DNA of 64,000 nucleotides. It comes from JAFGDI01 sp963662515 (GTDB lineage: Bacteria; Planctomycetota; Phycisphaerae; Sedimentisphaerales; SM23-30). The notes under the pieces are model-generated. The model was not told the DNA's origin and did no database searches. It worked only from the letters and a program-made list of their open reading frames with translations. The stretch covers positions 3,968,001-4,032,000 of the forward strand of contig OY759675.1 in NCBI GenBank assembly GCA_963662515.1. The letters are read 5' to 3'. Of this stretch, positions 18,929 through 27,302 are shown one piece after another; position 1 is the stretch's first letter; each line of letters begins with the position of its first letter. The translations under genes and the position numbers were made by a program.

Positions 18929-18966
18929 ATTACCTGCCGCCATTATACTAAATGACGGCAGGTAAT
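18929..18966 (-). repeat. Conserved intercistronic hairpin, copy C
   Basis: ATTACCTGCCGCCATT (18929-18944) pairs with AATGACGGCAGGTAAT (18951-18966), with one mismatch and a 6-nt loop. It lies between the large-gene remnant and the PEP-CTERM gene, as in copies A and B. No T-run follows. Confidence 0.85.
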
Positions 18967-18972
18967 TGTAAA

Positions 18973-19689
18973 CTATTCTTTCTGTTCCGTCAGATAATCT
19001 TTTACTTCCAACAAAATATCATCGAAGAATAACAGTATTTCCGTTATATCTTCGCTATCTTCACCGTCAGAGTCAGCTTGCAACTGTACTATATCTTTCA
19101 GGTCTTTTATATCCCTGACAAACTCTGCCAGTTCTGAATTTGACATGTAAGCATATGGGCTCACATCTTCCAATTCTGGCTCTTCCACATATAACAGCTT
19201 AGAGGTAGTTCTTGCCAGAGTAGTAATATTATCTGAACTCGCTCTACCTAATGACAATGTTTTAATTTCCGGCTCGGGCAACATTGCCATAGTCGTCATC
19301 ATTGTCGCAGAACTTGAATTATAAGGTTCATACCAGCAGGCCTGCCACAGCCAGCCATCTTCCAGGAAAACAATCAGATCGGCAATGTCGATATTATATT
19401 GACTGTCGCCGGTATTATCATAATTACAATCCGGATTCCATGCCAGAGCATAACATGCCGGGCCGAGTACCGGGTGAACATATTCCATATTAAGCATATT
19501 AGGGTCTGCAAGCCAGAGCGGGTCATTAGGGTCATGGCCCAGCCACGCTTTGGCAATATATTGATACTCCAGCATATTTATAATGCCATCTTTATTCATA
19601 TCAAGATCATTTGAGATATCTGCCTTTGTTTCTTCTCCTGAACAGAAATGAACTTCATCAACACCCAGCCGGAAGGTCCGGCGGCCCAA
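18973..19689 (-). pseudogene. 3' remnant of an RCC1/beta-helix/dockerin-like gene, copy C
   Basis: The 238-codon frame matches only the C-terminal fifth of the large proteins encoded at 20436-23765 and 60897-64000. Homology begins at GVDEVHFCSGEETKADISND and continues through the two dockerin-like loops (DMNKDGIINMLEYQYIAKAW and YNIDIADLIVFLEDGW) to the acidic C-terminal helix. The RCC1 repeats, beta-helix and signal peptide are gone. The ATG at 19689 lies in unrelated sequence with no convincing ribosome site, and a terminator for the upstream gene sits just before it (19711-19738). I therefore call it a decayed fragment; a short cytoplasmic product cannot be excluded. Confidence 0.75.
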
Positions 19690-19710
19690 CTCGCTTTGCT
19701 CGGGTAATAA

Positions 19711-19738
19711 AAAAGCCGGAGTTTGAATCCGGCTTGAG
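19711..19738 (-). terminator. Terminator after the PEP-CTERM gene of cassette B
   Basis: AAGCCGGA and TCCGGCTT pair across a 7-nt loop; on the minus strand a run of six T residues follows. Confidence 0.85.
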
Positions 19739-19750
19739 TTTATTGATTTG

Positions 19751-20362
19751 TTACTGTCTGCGGCGTTTCTTTATCAGCACACTACCCAGACCAAGCAGAA
19801 GCATTGAAGCTGGTTCGGGAATGATTTTGATATTATCGAAAACCGGGTTATAACCATAATTCATCTTATTGCTAAAGTTTATTTCAAACGGCGTGCCATC
19901 AAGCCAGTTGCCATACATTATCTTTGGAATATTATTCTCATATGCCAGACGGTAGTCTTTCTGACAAACTATTGTGATGTGATGATTGTTATTATTAACA
20001 ACTTGATAACTGGCAATAATATTTATCTGCCCGCCAGTTATCAATGCGGTTGAGTTGTCTCTAATGGCAATTACATTTGTTGCTCCTCCTGAAAAAGTTA
20101 GAGAACTGTTGTCTAACAAGTCAATTGACCAGACACCTTTTGTCCCACTTGCAAGTGGCATAGAAGTTGATAGAATTTCAAGATGACTATAATTATTCAT
20201 TGTTATGCTATTTGATCCCCCCCCATCAACAACAAGTGAATTTTTATCCCCAATTTCAACAGAGAATCCATATTCCCCAGCCGTTAATTTGCCATCATCA
20301 AGAACGCCTGCATTTGCTGCACTCATAAAACACATTATTACTAACCATACTATCTTTTTCAT
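19751..20362 (-). CDS. Small PEP-CTERM protein, cassette copy B
   Basis: The Met at 20362 (MKKIVWLVIMCFMSAANAG, signal peptide) is preferred because AGGAG lies seven bases upstream; the Met two codons earlier is too close to it. The 203-residue protein has the same plan as the copies at 18270 and 60178: a beta-rich repeat region (MNNYSHLEILSTSMPLASG, LLDNSSLTFSGGATNVIA, ALITGGQINIIASYQ), a middle part with GNWLDGTPFEINF, and a PEP-CTERM tail (IPEPASMLLLGLGSVLIKKR). It is the most diverged of the three. It follows the intact RCC1-type gene 73 bp downstream, separated by a conserved hairpin. Confidence 0.85.
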   Translation of the reverse strand: MKKIVWLVIMCFMSAANAGVLDDGKLTAGEYGFSVEIGDKNSLVVDGGGSNSITMNNYSHLEILSTSMPLASGTKGVWSIDLLDNSSLTFSGGATNVIAIRDNSTALITGGQINIIASYQVVNNNNHHITIVCQKDYRLAYENNIPKIMYGNWLDGTPFEINFSNKMNYGYNPVFDNIKIIPEPASMLLLGLGSVLIKKRRRQ

Positions 20363-20383
20363 CGCCATTCTCCTGATATAACA

Positions 20384-20421
20384 TTAACCTGCCATCATTC
20401 TAGCAAATGATGACAGGTTAA
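20384..20421 (-). repeat. Conserved intercistronic hairpin, copy B
   Basis: TTAACCTGCCATCATT (20384-20399) pairs with AATGATGACAGGTTAA (20406-20421) with one mismatch. Relative to copies A and C, paired bases in the upper stem have changed on both sides, so pairing is kept while sequence differs. Confidence 0.85.
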
Positions 20422-20435
20422 TTAAGTGTTAAATA

Positions 20436-23400
20436 CTATTTTTGCAGTGTTTCCTGAATATCTGCAAGGATTTCATCAAAAAATAACATCAGATCCGTTA
20501 AATCTTCACTATCTTCACTATCGCTTTGGGCCTGTTCATTAACCAGAGCTTTTAACTCCTGAATATCTTTAACAAATAGAGCTAATTCTGAATTAGTCAT
20601 TTGAGCATAGGGATTTACTTCTTCCTCAATAACAGGCTCTTCGACAAACAGTATTTTAGATGTCGTTCTTGCCAATGTGGTAATACTGCCGGAACTGAAC
20701 CTTGAAAACAGCATCGGTTCTGACTCAGGCTCAGAGGAAATTGCCATAGTCGCCATCATTGTTGTAGAACTAGAATTATAAGGCTCATACCAGCAGGCCT
20801 GCCAAAGCCAGCTATCTTCCAAAAATGCAATCAGATCGGCAATGTCGATATTATATTGACTGTCACCGGTATTGTCAAAATTACAAACCGGATTCCACGC
20901 CAGAGCATAACATGCCGGGCCGAGTACCGGGTGAACATATTCCATATTAAGCATATTAGGGTCTGCAAGCCAGAGCGGATCATTGGGGTCATGACTCAGC
21001 CATGCTTTAGCAATATATTGATACTCCAGCATATTTACAATACCATCTTTATTTATATCAAGATCATTTGAGATATCTGCCTTTGTTTCTACTCCTGAGC
21101 AGAAATGTAATTCATCCGCACCGATCTCAACCCCCAGACCAGAGACTCTTTCTTCATTATCATAATCAGTCTGACCACTATAATCGAGTGTTGGGCAACC
21201 CATATCTTTTAGTGGAGAAACCGCAGATAATCGGTAATTATTGGGGTCTGGCTCACCGACAGCACTGGCTGGATAGGCGAACAAAGGAGAAGCATTGATA
21301 TTGTTATTAACCGGGCTACAATTTTGTATGCAACTATAAGAAGCTACATTGTTAGCATTCAGGCCATTAAGCTGATTACCACCTGCATTGTTATAATAGA
21401 TAATACAATTCTTTATATCAGGATAATCATTGGGGTCTTCAATGGTTCCATTATCCGAGAAGAATATCCCCGCACTTTTGTTATTGGCAATCGTGTTATT
21501 ATAAAGTATCGGAGGATTGGTCGGATTAACGATAAATATACCATCACTGCCCTCTTCCTTCATATCACTTTCTGAAACAATAGAGTTTTTGGCAAGAAGG
21601 TTTGATTCATAGGTATAAATACCATACCTGCCATTTCTCATTACCCACGAATTCATTACATCAAGGGTAAAGCCCGTTCCGCTATGGTAGATACCATCCC
21701 AATCATTTTCCTTTATCTTGCAGCGTTCTATGGTTACATTGCCATTGAGGGCGTAAACACCATAACGCTCATTATCAGCTATAGTACAGTTCTTAATAGA
21801 GAAATTAACCGTATTGCCGAATATGCCGCATTCTTTTGCTCTGGCAATCGCCACACCGTCGAGCAGCGTATTATGGCCCATTGTCACAACATTATCAATT
21901 TCTGACAATAAGTCATCATCAACCTGACCAGTTAGCAGTGCTTCATAAACCTTCGGATTCCTCGCCGTAAAATCACAGCCACCAGTCGGGAAGCCGCCGT
22001 ATATTTCCGTGCCTTCCGGCAAAACAAAGCTGTCATCTTCCTGCGTTCCGGGGAAGTAATTTCCGCTGGCTATATAGATCGTATAAGGCCCGGCGCAGCT
22101 TGAATGCGTCGCTCTGTACAGTGCCTTGCTCAGGCCTTCGGTCCCGCTATACGCATCAGCCCAGTTCAGGCCGGTATCGGCTCCCGTAGCGTACTGATCT
22201 ACGAAAATTGTATTATAATCTCCCCAGCAGCAGACAGAGTTTTCGGCCAGAACTGATGAGGTTCGCTCACCCACAGCCAGTTCGGCCCGGGTCAGTAATG
22301 ACATGCCCGGCTGTGCATAGCTGTTTACCTCGAAATAGAACTCTTCACAATATTGCTCTCCCGCCTCCAGCAGACCACTGCCGTTGCCCATCCGGATGGT
22401 TATGGTATGATTATCATCATCATAACGCGGGTCCGGCTGTACCGGCTCCATGCTTGCATCAATATAATATGCTCCCTCAGGATAGTTCAGGCCCTGATCC
22501 AGATGCAAGATGATTTCCACATCTTCAAAGTCCATATCTTCATCATTGGTCAGGCATACGGTATAACTCAGACTATCTTGCGGTGTCAGACAGCCGCTGC
22601 TGATGGATGGCTCTATCGTAAGCACTAAATTACTCTGGACGCATTCAACCCGGGTCGGCTCAGCTTTACTCTCTGTATCACCCACGCCCAATTCCCCGTA
22701 TGAATTAGATCCCCAACTCCAGACATTACCACCAGCATCAACAGCTAACTGAAAATTAAAATAACCGGCATCTATCTTATCAATATTTTCCAGATAGCCG
22801 CTTGAAGCTGCCATCTGACCGGCGGTTACTTTTGCCGGAGCACCAGCATGAAACCAACTCCAGACAAAACCATTATTATCAACTGCTACACTAAAGTTCA
22901 GACTGGCGGATATCTCCTTTATATTCTCCAGATAGCCAGAAACAGTATTCATCTCACCATCAGTAACCTTTGTCGGTGTACCGCTGGTCCAGCACCAGAC
23001 ATTACCATTAACATCTAATGCCAGTGAATGACCGCAAGTCGCTAACTGGACAATTTCCGGTAAACCAGATACCAGCGTTGCCAGCGAACCTCTGGTTGAG
23101 CCAAATTCCCAGACACCACCATTATTATCTAAGGCCAGTGAGTGACTTACTCCGGCATTTACTTCCTTTATGCCGGTTAATAAAGCTCCGCCTGTCTTGC
23201 GAACCTGTTTCGGTAATTGCAGGCTACCACCTGCTTGCCCTATGCCGCACTGACCACTACCATTATTACCCCAGCCATATACAAAGCCATCACCTGTCAC
23301 AGCCAGCGAATGTGTTCCGCTGCGCCCGGCAGAAACATAAACAATATCTGTCAGATATCCGCTGCCATCAACTGATCTGACCCGCTGCGGAAAAACTGAA

Positions 23401-23765
23401 TTGCCCGCCGTACCATTGCCAAGCTGACCGTTAGTATCTGTTCCCCACGCCCAGACCCTGCCAAGTTCATCGCAAGCAAGTGAGTGATACCACCCGGCAT
23501 CAACACTCACAATGCCAGTCAGATAACCAGTACCGTTCTCGCCCTCAACCCGAACGGGAAAGGGACTGTTAGCGGTTACATCATCTGTCCCCAGATTTAA
23601 CTGGCTGACACTGCCGCAAGACCATAACGAGCCATTTTCCATCAGCAATAAAGAATGATATTCACCGCAGGTAACATCAACAACCTTATAACAATAACCC
23701 ATAGAAACACTGCTCAACAGGACAAGCAATAATGTAAATAAACCCGCACTCCTCAAACTACACAT
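20436..23765 (-). CDS. Giant secreted RCC1-repeat / beta-helix / dockerin-like protein, copy B
   Basis: The 1109-residue protein has a signal peptide (MCSLRSAGLFTLLLVLLSSV, ending near residue 25). RCC1-type seven-bladed repeats fill about 28-375, with the recurring pattern xAGxxHSLAL...GxVWxWG. Then come a DUF11-like beta-sandwich (about 380-510), a parallel beta-helix region (about 520-870) opening with IFVDQYATGADTGLNWADAY and containing GTEIYGGFPTGGC, two dockerin-like loops (DINKDGIVNMLEYQYIAKAW; YNIDIADLIAFLEDSW), a Ser/Thr/Met-rich linker and an acidic helical C-terminus (SELALFVKDIQELKALV). No enzyme motif is visible. RCC1 propellers often bind proteins, and dockerin-like loops bind calcium and cohesin-like partners, so a cell-surface assembly role is plausible but unproven. 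Confidence 0.85.
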   Translation of the reverse strand: MCSLRSAGLFTLLLVLLSSVSMGYCYKVVDVTCGEYHSLLLMENGSLWSCGSVSQLNLGTDDVTANSPFPVRVEGENGTGYLTGIVSVDAGWYHSLACDELGRVWAWGTDTNGQLGNGTAGNSVFPQRVRSVDGSGYLTDIVYVSAGRSGTHSLAVTGDGFVYGWGNNGSGQCGIGQAGGSLQLPKQVRKTGGALLTGIKEVNAGVSHSLALDNNGGVWEFGSTRGSLATLVSGLPEIVQLATCGHSLALDVNGNVWCWTSGTPTKVTDGEMNTVSGYLENIKEISASLNFSVAVDNNGFVWSWFHAGAPAKVTAGQMAASSGYLENIDKIDAGYFNFQLAVDAGGNVWSWGSNSYGELGVGDTESKAEPTRVECVQSNLVLTIEPSISSGCLTPQDSLSYTVCLTNDEDMDFEDVEIILHLDQGLNYPEGAYYIDASMEPVQPDPRYDDDNHTITIRMGNGSGLLEAGEQYCEEFYFEVNSYAQPGMSLLTRAELAVGERTSSVLAENSVCCWGDYNTIFVDQYATGADTGLNWADAYSGTEGLSKALYRATHSSCAGPYTIYIASGNYFPGTQEDDSFVLPEGTEIYGGFPTGGCDFTARNPKVYEALLTGQVDDDLLSEIDNVVTMGHNTLLDGVAIARAKECGIFGNTVNFSIKNCTIADNERYGVYALNGNVTIERCKIKENDWDGIYHSGTGFTLDVMNSWVMRNGRYGIYTYESNLLAKNSIVSESDMKEEGSDGIFIVNPTNPPILYNNTIANNKSAGIFFSDNGTIEDPNDYPDIKNCIIYYNNAGGNQLNGLNANNVASYSCIQNCSPVNNNINASPLFAYPASAVGEPDPNNYRLSAVSPLKDMGCPTLDYSGQTDYDNEERVSGLGVEIGADELHFCSGVETKADISNDLDINKDGIVNMLEYQYIAKAWLSHDPNDPLWLADPNMLNMEYVHPVLGPACYALAWNPVCNFDNTGDSQYNIDIADLIAFLEDSWLWQACWYEPYNSSSTTMMATMAISSEPESEPMLFSRFSSGSITTLARTTSKILFVEEPVIEEEVNPYAQMTNSELALFVKDIQELKALVNEQAQSDSEDSEDLTDLMLFFDEILADIQETLQK

Positions 23766-24464
23766 TCATAATCTCCTTAAAAACGAACCATTATATATCA
23801 AACCGGCCCAACGCCGGAATGTATCTTACCCAGACATTTTATAGCTTCACAAAAATAAAGGTGCTTACGCAGCACGGCTAATGCGTTTATTATGAGATTA
23901 CTCCAACCACTACGCACTGCACCTCCAGCCAAAATATATTCGCCCGAAACTTTTATTACATATCTATATCATATTATACCAAATAAAGAAAAATACGCCC
24001 ATCCGATAAAGTATTATCATTGTAACAAACGCCTATCACCCGACATAGCGCACAAAAAAACAGAGATAACTCAGGGCGCTACGCCGTCATGCTCAGTGAA
24101 GGCCCGCAAAAGCCCTGAAGAAACACGCCAAACATAGCACCCTCAGCAACCTCTGTTAACAAGCAGGGTTTCTGAGAGTGCCGTTGTCCGACATTTCTTC
24201 AATAGAATTCTTGCGGTTTTCACTGAAATGTCCAAAACGGTACAATCATTAAGTTGTATCTTGTATTATGTCATTTTGAACATAGTTATTCAAGCGAAAA
24301 TAGTTTTTCTTCTCCAAATACAAATAAGCATATTCAATCGATGATAAGCTGCTAAACAATCCCAAACAAGCCTGATGATTGATTGACAAATGACTGTCAA
24401 TTGCTACAATGCTGATTGCTTTAAAATTATAATCTGAAATAATAATTCTAACAGAGGACAATCA
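23766..24464. other. Long intergenic region between cassette B and the aminotransferase gene
   Basis: About 700 bp without a supportable gene. It contains an imperfect hairpin at about 24138-24182 (GCACCCTCAG against CTGAGAGTGC), a small inverted repeat around 24191-24232 (GACATTTC/GAAATGTC), and the aminotransferase promoter at 24383-24410. Short plus-strand frames over 23892-24137 show no protein-like composition. Confidence 0.5.
24383..24410 (+). promoter_or_regulatory. Sigma-70-type promoter for the aminotransferase gene
   Basis: TTGACA (24383-24388) and TACAAT (24405-24410) are 16 bp apart. The -35 is the left arm of a perfect dyad TTGACA-AATGAC-TGTCAA (24383-24400), which could be an operator. 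Confidence 0.7.
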
Positions 24465-25646
24465 ATGAAGATCAGCAGAAATGCCGCATCGGTATCACCA
24501 TCAGTAACTATGGCTGTCACCGCCCGTGCTAAGCAATTGCAGGCGCAGGGGGTTGATGTAGTGAGCTTTGGAGCTGGAGAACCAGACTTCGATACCCCTT
24601 CATTTATCACCGAAGCGGCAGTTAAATACCTGCATGCTGGGCGCACCAAATACCTCCCGGCATCTGGCGATTTAGGACTTCGCAAGGAGATCGCCCGTAA
24701 ACTCAAAGACGATAACGGCTTAAGCTATGAGCCTAACCAGATCGTAGTCGCCTGCGGAGCAAAACACGCTGTATATATGGGCATTCACGCTGTAGTTGAC
24801 CCGGGCGATGAAGTGCTTATTCCAACGCCATACTGGGTAAGCTACCCAGAAATGGTCAAATTGGTGGGCGGTGTGCCGGTCATTGTTGAAACTAAGCCGG
24901 AAAATGAATATAAACTTACCCCTGAGATATTAAAGGCGGCCATTACACCCAAAACCGCTATGCTCATCTTCAATTCCCCCAGTAACCCAGGCGGGTTCAG
25001 TTATACAGCCGAAGAAATGAGAGCTTTGGGCGATGTGCTCAAGGGAACCAAGGTAGTCATTCTCAGTGATGAAATTTATGAAGAGCTGGTATATGGAGAT
25101 ATGGAATTCAGGAGCTTTGCTTCTGTTTGCCCCGAACTCTACGAGCAGACCTTAACGGTTAATGGTCTCAGCAAGGCTTATTCTATGACCGGCTGGCGTG
25201 TTGGCTATGTCGCTGCTCCTAAGGACGCCGCTAAAGCCATCGACGATATGCAGGGACACATGACCTCTGGACCGGCTACTTTCTGCCAGCTCGCCTCCGT
25301 CGATGCTCTGCAAAAAGGGCAGGAAGAAATTGCTAAAATGCATGCCGAATTTGCTAAAAGGGCTTCTCATATCTGCAAAAGATTAAATGCCATTGAGGGC
25401 GTAACCTGTGCCGAACCGACCGGTGCTTTCTATGCATTTCCCGATGTGTCAGCTACTTATGAAAAGATCGGCGTTAAAGACTCTGTCGAATTCTGTAATA
25501 AACTTCTCGAAGAAGCCGGCGTTGCCTGCGTGCCCGGCGGCGGCTTTGGCTGCGACCGCAATATCCGACTGAGCTTTGCCACCAGTATGGAATTGATCGA
25601 TAAAGGCATTGACCGTATCGAAAAATTTATCACCGGCAAAAAATAA
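24465..25646 (+). CDS. Class I aminotransferase, aspartate/prephenate type
   Basis: A 393-residue PLP-dependent fold-type I enzyme of the bacterial I-beta aspartate aminotransferase group, moving amino groups between aspartate (or prephenate) and 2-oxoglutarate. Visible features are VVSFGAGEPDFDTPSFI at the N-terminus, the KYLPASGDLGLRKEIA segment, the cofactor-binding SDEIYEELVYG, the Schiff-base lysine K237 in NGLSKAYSMTGWRVGY, and the C-terminal carboxylate-binding Arg in NIRLSFA. The usual NPTG loop reads NPGG. It is a single-gene unit with its own promoter and a terminator shared with the converging gene. Members of this group can also act as prephenate aminotransferases, which cannot be told apart here. 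Confidence 0.93.
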   Translation: MKISRNAASVSPSVTMAVTARAKQLQAQGVDVVSFGAGEPDFDTPSFITEAAVKYLHAGRTKYLPASGDLGLRKEIARKLKDDNGLSYEPNQIVVACGAKHAVYMGIHAVVDPGDEVLIPTPYWVSYPEMVKLVGGVPVIVETKPENEYKLTPEILKAAITPKTAMLIFNSPSNPGGFSYTAEEMRALGDVLKGTKVVILSDEIYEELVYGDMEFRSFASVCPELYEQTLTVNGLSKAYSMTGWRVGYVAAPKDAAKAIDDMQGHMTSGPATFCQLASVDALQKGQEEIAKMHAEFAKRASHICKRLNAIEGVTCAEPTGAFYAFPDVSATYEKIGVKDSVEFCNKLLEEAGVACVPGGGFGCDRNIRLSFATSMELIDKGIDRIEKFITGKK

Positions 25647-25672
25647 AAGCCCTGTTGTTCTCTGAAAAAACT

Positions 25673-25710
25673 AAAAAGCCCGAACAGTAATCACTGTCCG
25701 GGCTTTTTTT
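25673..25710. terminator. Bidirectional terminator between converging genes
   Basis: AAAAGCCCG-ACAGT pairs with ACTGT-CGGGCTTTT around 25674-25706, flanked by an A-run on the left and a T-run on the right. It serves the aminotransferase gene and probably the gene at 25709-26125. Confidence 0.9.
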
Positions 25711-26125
25711 ATTCGTCCTCTGACTCCTCGTCTTCATCGTCAAGGTCATCTTCATCTATGTCATCATGAAGTACCTTGCCATCTCCCATATCAAAGACCA
25801 GGGTTTCGATCCGAACCTCAAAGAACTTCTCAAAGGTCTTCCAGTTCAGCTCAGGCCAACATTCAATATCGGTACACCAGCCCATTAACAGCTCGGTAAG
25901 AGCATCTTTGCAGTCTTTCTTGAACCAGGCCAATACATCGGCCTGATCTTCAAATTCTGAAAGAAGGAACACACTGGTATTTTCAGCCTGCATTACCTCT
26001 ATTGTATAAGATGGGTCCAGCTTAGCCGGGGTTGTATTTAACCAGTCGAGCATTGCCTGTTTGGGGATAACTATAGCAGCCGCCCGATTAACTGTTGGTA
26101 ATATGCAAAAATCTTCTTCGTTCAT
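25709..26125 (-). CDS. Conserved-looking acidic cytoplasmic protein, function unknown
   Basis: The frame opens at 26176, but the Met at 26125 has AGGAAG upstream and starts the conserved-looking part (MNEEDFCILPTVNRAAAIVI). The 138-residue protein has a compact domain with CKDALTELLMGWCTDIECWP and ends in a run of about 20 mostly Asp and Glu residues. There is no signal peptide or membrane helix. I do not recognise the family. It is a single-gene unit with a good promoter (26183-26211) and shares a terminator with the aminotransferase gene. Confidence 0.75.
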   Translation of the reverse strand: MNEEDFCILPTVNRAAAIVIPKQAMLDWLNTTPAKLDPSYTIEVMQAENTSVFLLSEFEDQADVLAWFKKDCKDALTELLMGWCTDIECWPELNWKTFEKFFEVRIETLVFDMGDGKVLHDDIDEDDLDDEDEESEDE

Positions 26126-26182
26126 AATAGCTGTCTTCCTGCCAGAAGTTTCAATAAAAGTCAATAACTTACACAATCGGCC

Positions 26183-26211
26183 ATTCTAAATGCCATAACA
26201 CTTACTGTCAA
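26183..26211 (-). promoter_or_regulatory. Sigma-70-type promoter for the 25709-26125 gene
   Basis: On the minus strand TTGACA (26206-26211) and TAGAAT (26183-26188) are separated by 17 bp. Transcription would begin near 26176, about 50 nt before the ATG. Confidence 0.72.
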
Positions 26212-26248
26212 CCGAAAGTTATACCACACCTCTGCCTGCCAAAATAAA

Positions 26249-26282
26249 AAAACTGACAGCCGTATTATGGTCTGTCAGTTTT
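26249..26282 (-). terminator. Terminator after the PilZ-like gene
   Basis: AAAACTGACAG (26249-26259) pairs with CTGTCAGTTTT (26272-26282). On the minus strand it is followed by a T-rich run. Confidence 0.85.
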
Positions 26283-26404
26283 ATGAAAAGAACGAATGGA
26301 GTTTGGTCCATTAGCAGCAGGACTTTCAGACCCGCTATACCGATGCAGTTCTATGCTCTCTCAGATAAATAACACCATAAGAACACAGGCTGCAAAACCG
26401 GATG

Positions 26405-26761
26405 TCAGGCTGGCTGACTGTAATATTCTTCTTTGATCGGACTTTTTAGCCTGAGCGCTACACGCTTATTGCCGTGCAGATCATTTTCAACACGAACAAC
26501 CTCGCTCCAGCCCTTATAATCGCCCATATCGAACATATTGGTATCACCTTTGGGAAAACTGAATCTGGTCAGTAAAGACTCGCCCACTCTTACCGGGGTT
26601 GTATCTGGAACCGTTATCGCAACCACCTGCTTTGTAAGGTCAACTGCTTTACCGCGATACATAACATCGTTTACTTCTCGCTCATGACCGACCCATACCG
26701 GCCAAAAAAACCTTACTCTCTTATCTCTTCTTTTGTTTGGTGAGTTGCTTTCTTTGTGCAT
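26405..26761 (-). CDS. PilZ-like single-domain protein
   Basis: A 118-residue cytoplasmic protein. The N-terminal KRRDKRVRFFWPVWVG resembles the RxxxR motif that opens c-di-GMP-binding PilZ domains, followed by strands typical of the PilZ barrel. The second signature (usually D/N-x-S-x-x-G) is present only in weak form, AVDLTKQVV, so nucleotide binding is doubtful. A later WSEVVRVE and RVALRLKSP fit the last strands. It is a lone gene followed by a terminator. It could be a degenerate c-di-GMP receptor or a protein adaptor. Confidence 0.65.
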   Translation of the reverse strand: MHKESNSPNKRRDKRVRFFWPVWVGHEREVNDVMYRGKAVDLTKQVVAITVPDTTPVRVGESLLTRFSFPKGDTNMFDMGDYKGWSEVVRVENDLHGNKRVALRLKSPIKEEYYSQPA

Positions 26762-27302
26762 TTTATGCTCCGACTGATCCTGATTAATTCTAATATTTCT
26801 TCATTAACTTTTCTTCTTACTTAAACCGTAAAAAACTCTAACAGAGCTTTTTATTAACTGATTATGTATGACCAATCGGAAAGCCAACAAGACGGGTTAA
26901 GAACAAAAAAAATTATTTGTCAAGATTTTTAATAAAGCCTTTTTTTATGCGTTTTTCCCAATATATCCAGCCAGATAGTAAAATCATATCGGACAGTAAA
27001 ATAATTATGCGGACCATAAATACGCTTTTATAAAGTAAAGAAGCCACTTTCACATTAAAACAATACCTGGATTGGTACTACCAGCAAAAACTGTTGCATT
27101 ATACCAGTTAATACTCATGAAATATAAACCACAAACCCAAAAGGTAGGCCCAGCACAGATAGCAAAACACTCTTCCGGAGGCACGCCAAAATGCATCTCC
27201 TGCAAAAAACTGACTTAAAATGAAATGCAGAGACACATCTTACTGCGTCTCTGCATTAGATAAATAACCTTTTCTGACACCAAATAAAGCTTTAACTAAC
27301 CA
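26762..27302. other. AT-rich intergenic region
   Basis: No gene supported. The stretch near 26910-26960 is very A/T-rich and includes TTGACA on the minus strand (about 26918-26923), but no good -10 follows at the right distance. The terminator for sppA lies at 27224-27257. Confidence 0.45.
27224..27257 (-). terminator. Probable terminator after sppA
   Basis: AATGCAGAGAC (27224-27234) pairs perfectly with GTCTCTGCATT (27247-27257). The T-rich stretch that follows on the minus strand is interrupted (TTCATTTT). Confidence 0.7.

Larger units (their letters stand above)
18270..19689 (-). repeat. Cassette copy C (truncated RCC1 gene, hairpin, PEP-CTERM gene)
   Basis: Paralogous to 19751-23765 (copy B) and 60178-64000 (copy A) with the same gene order. 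Only the last part of the large gene remains. Its protein sequence is closer to copy A, more than 41 kb away, than to the adjacent copy B. Confidence 0.8.
19751..23765 (-). repeat. Cassette copy B (complete RCC1 gene, hairpin, PEP-CTERM gene)
   Basis: Complete copy of the two-gene unit; paralogous to 18270-19689 and 60178-64000, in the same orientation. Confidence 0.85.

Noticed and set aside
23892..24137. Plus-strand frame of 81 codons in the long intergenic region
   Set aside because: Composition is not protein-like, and no start signal precedes it.
26405..26761. Functional c-di-GMP receptor
   Set aside because: The second PilZ signature is too degenerate to claim nucleotide binding; annotated as PilZ-like only.
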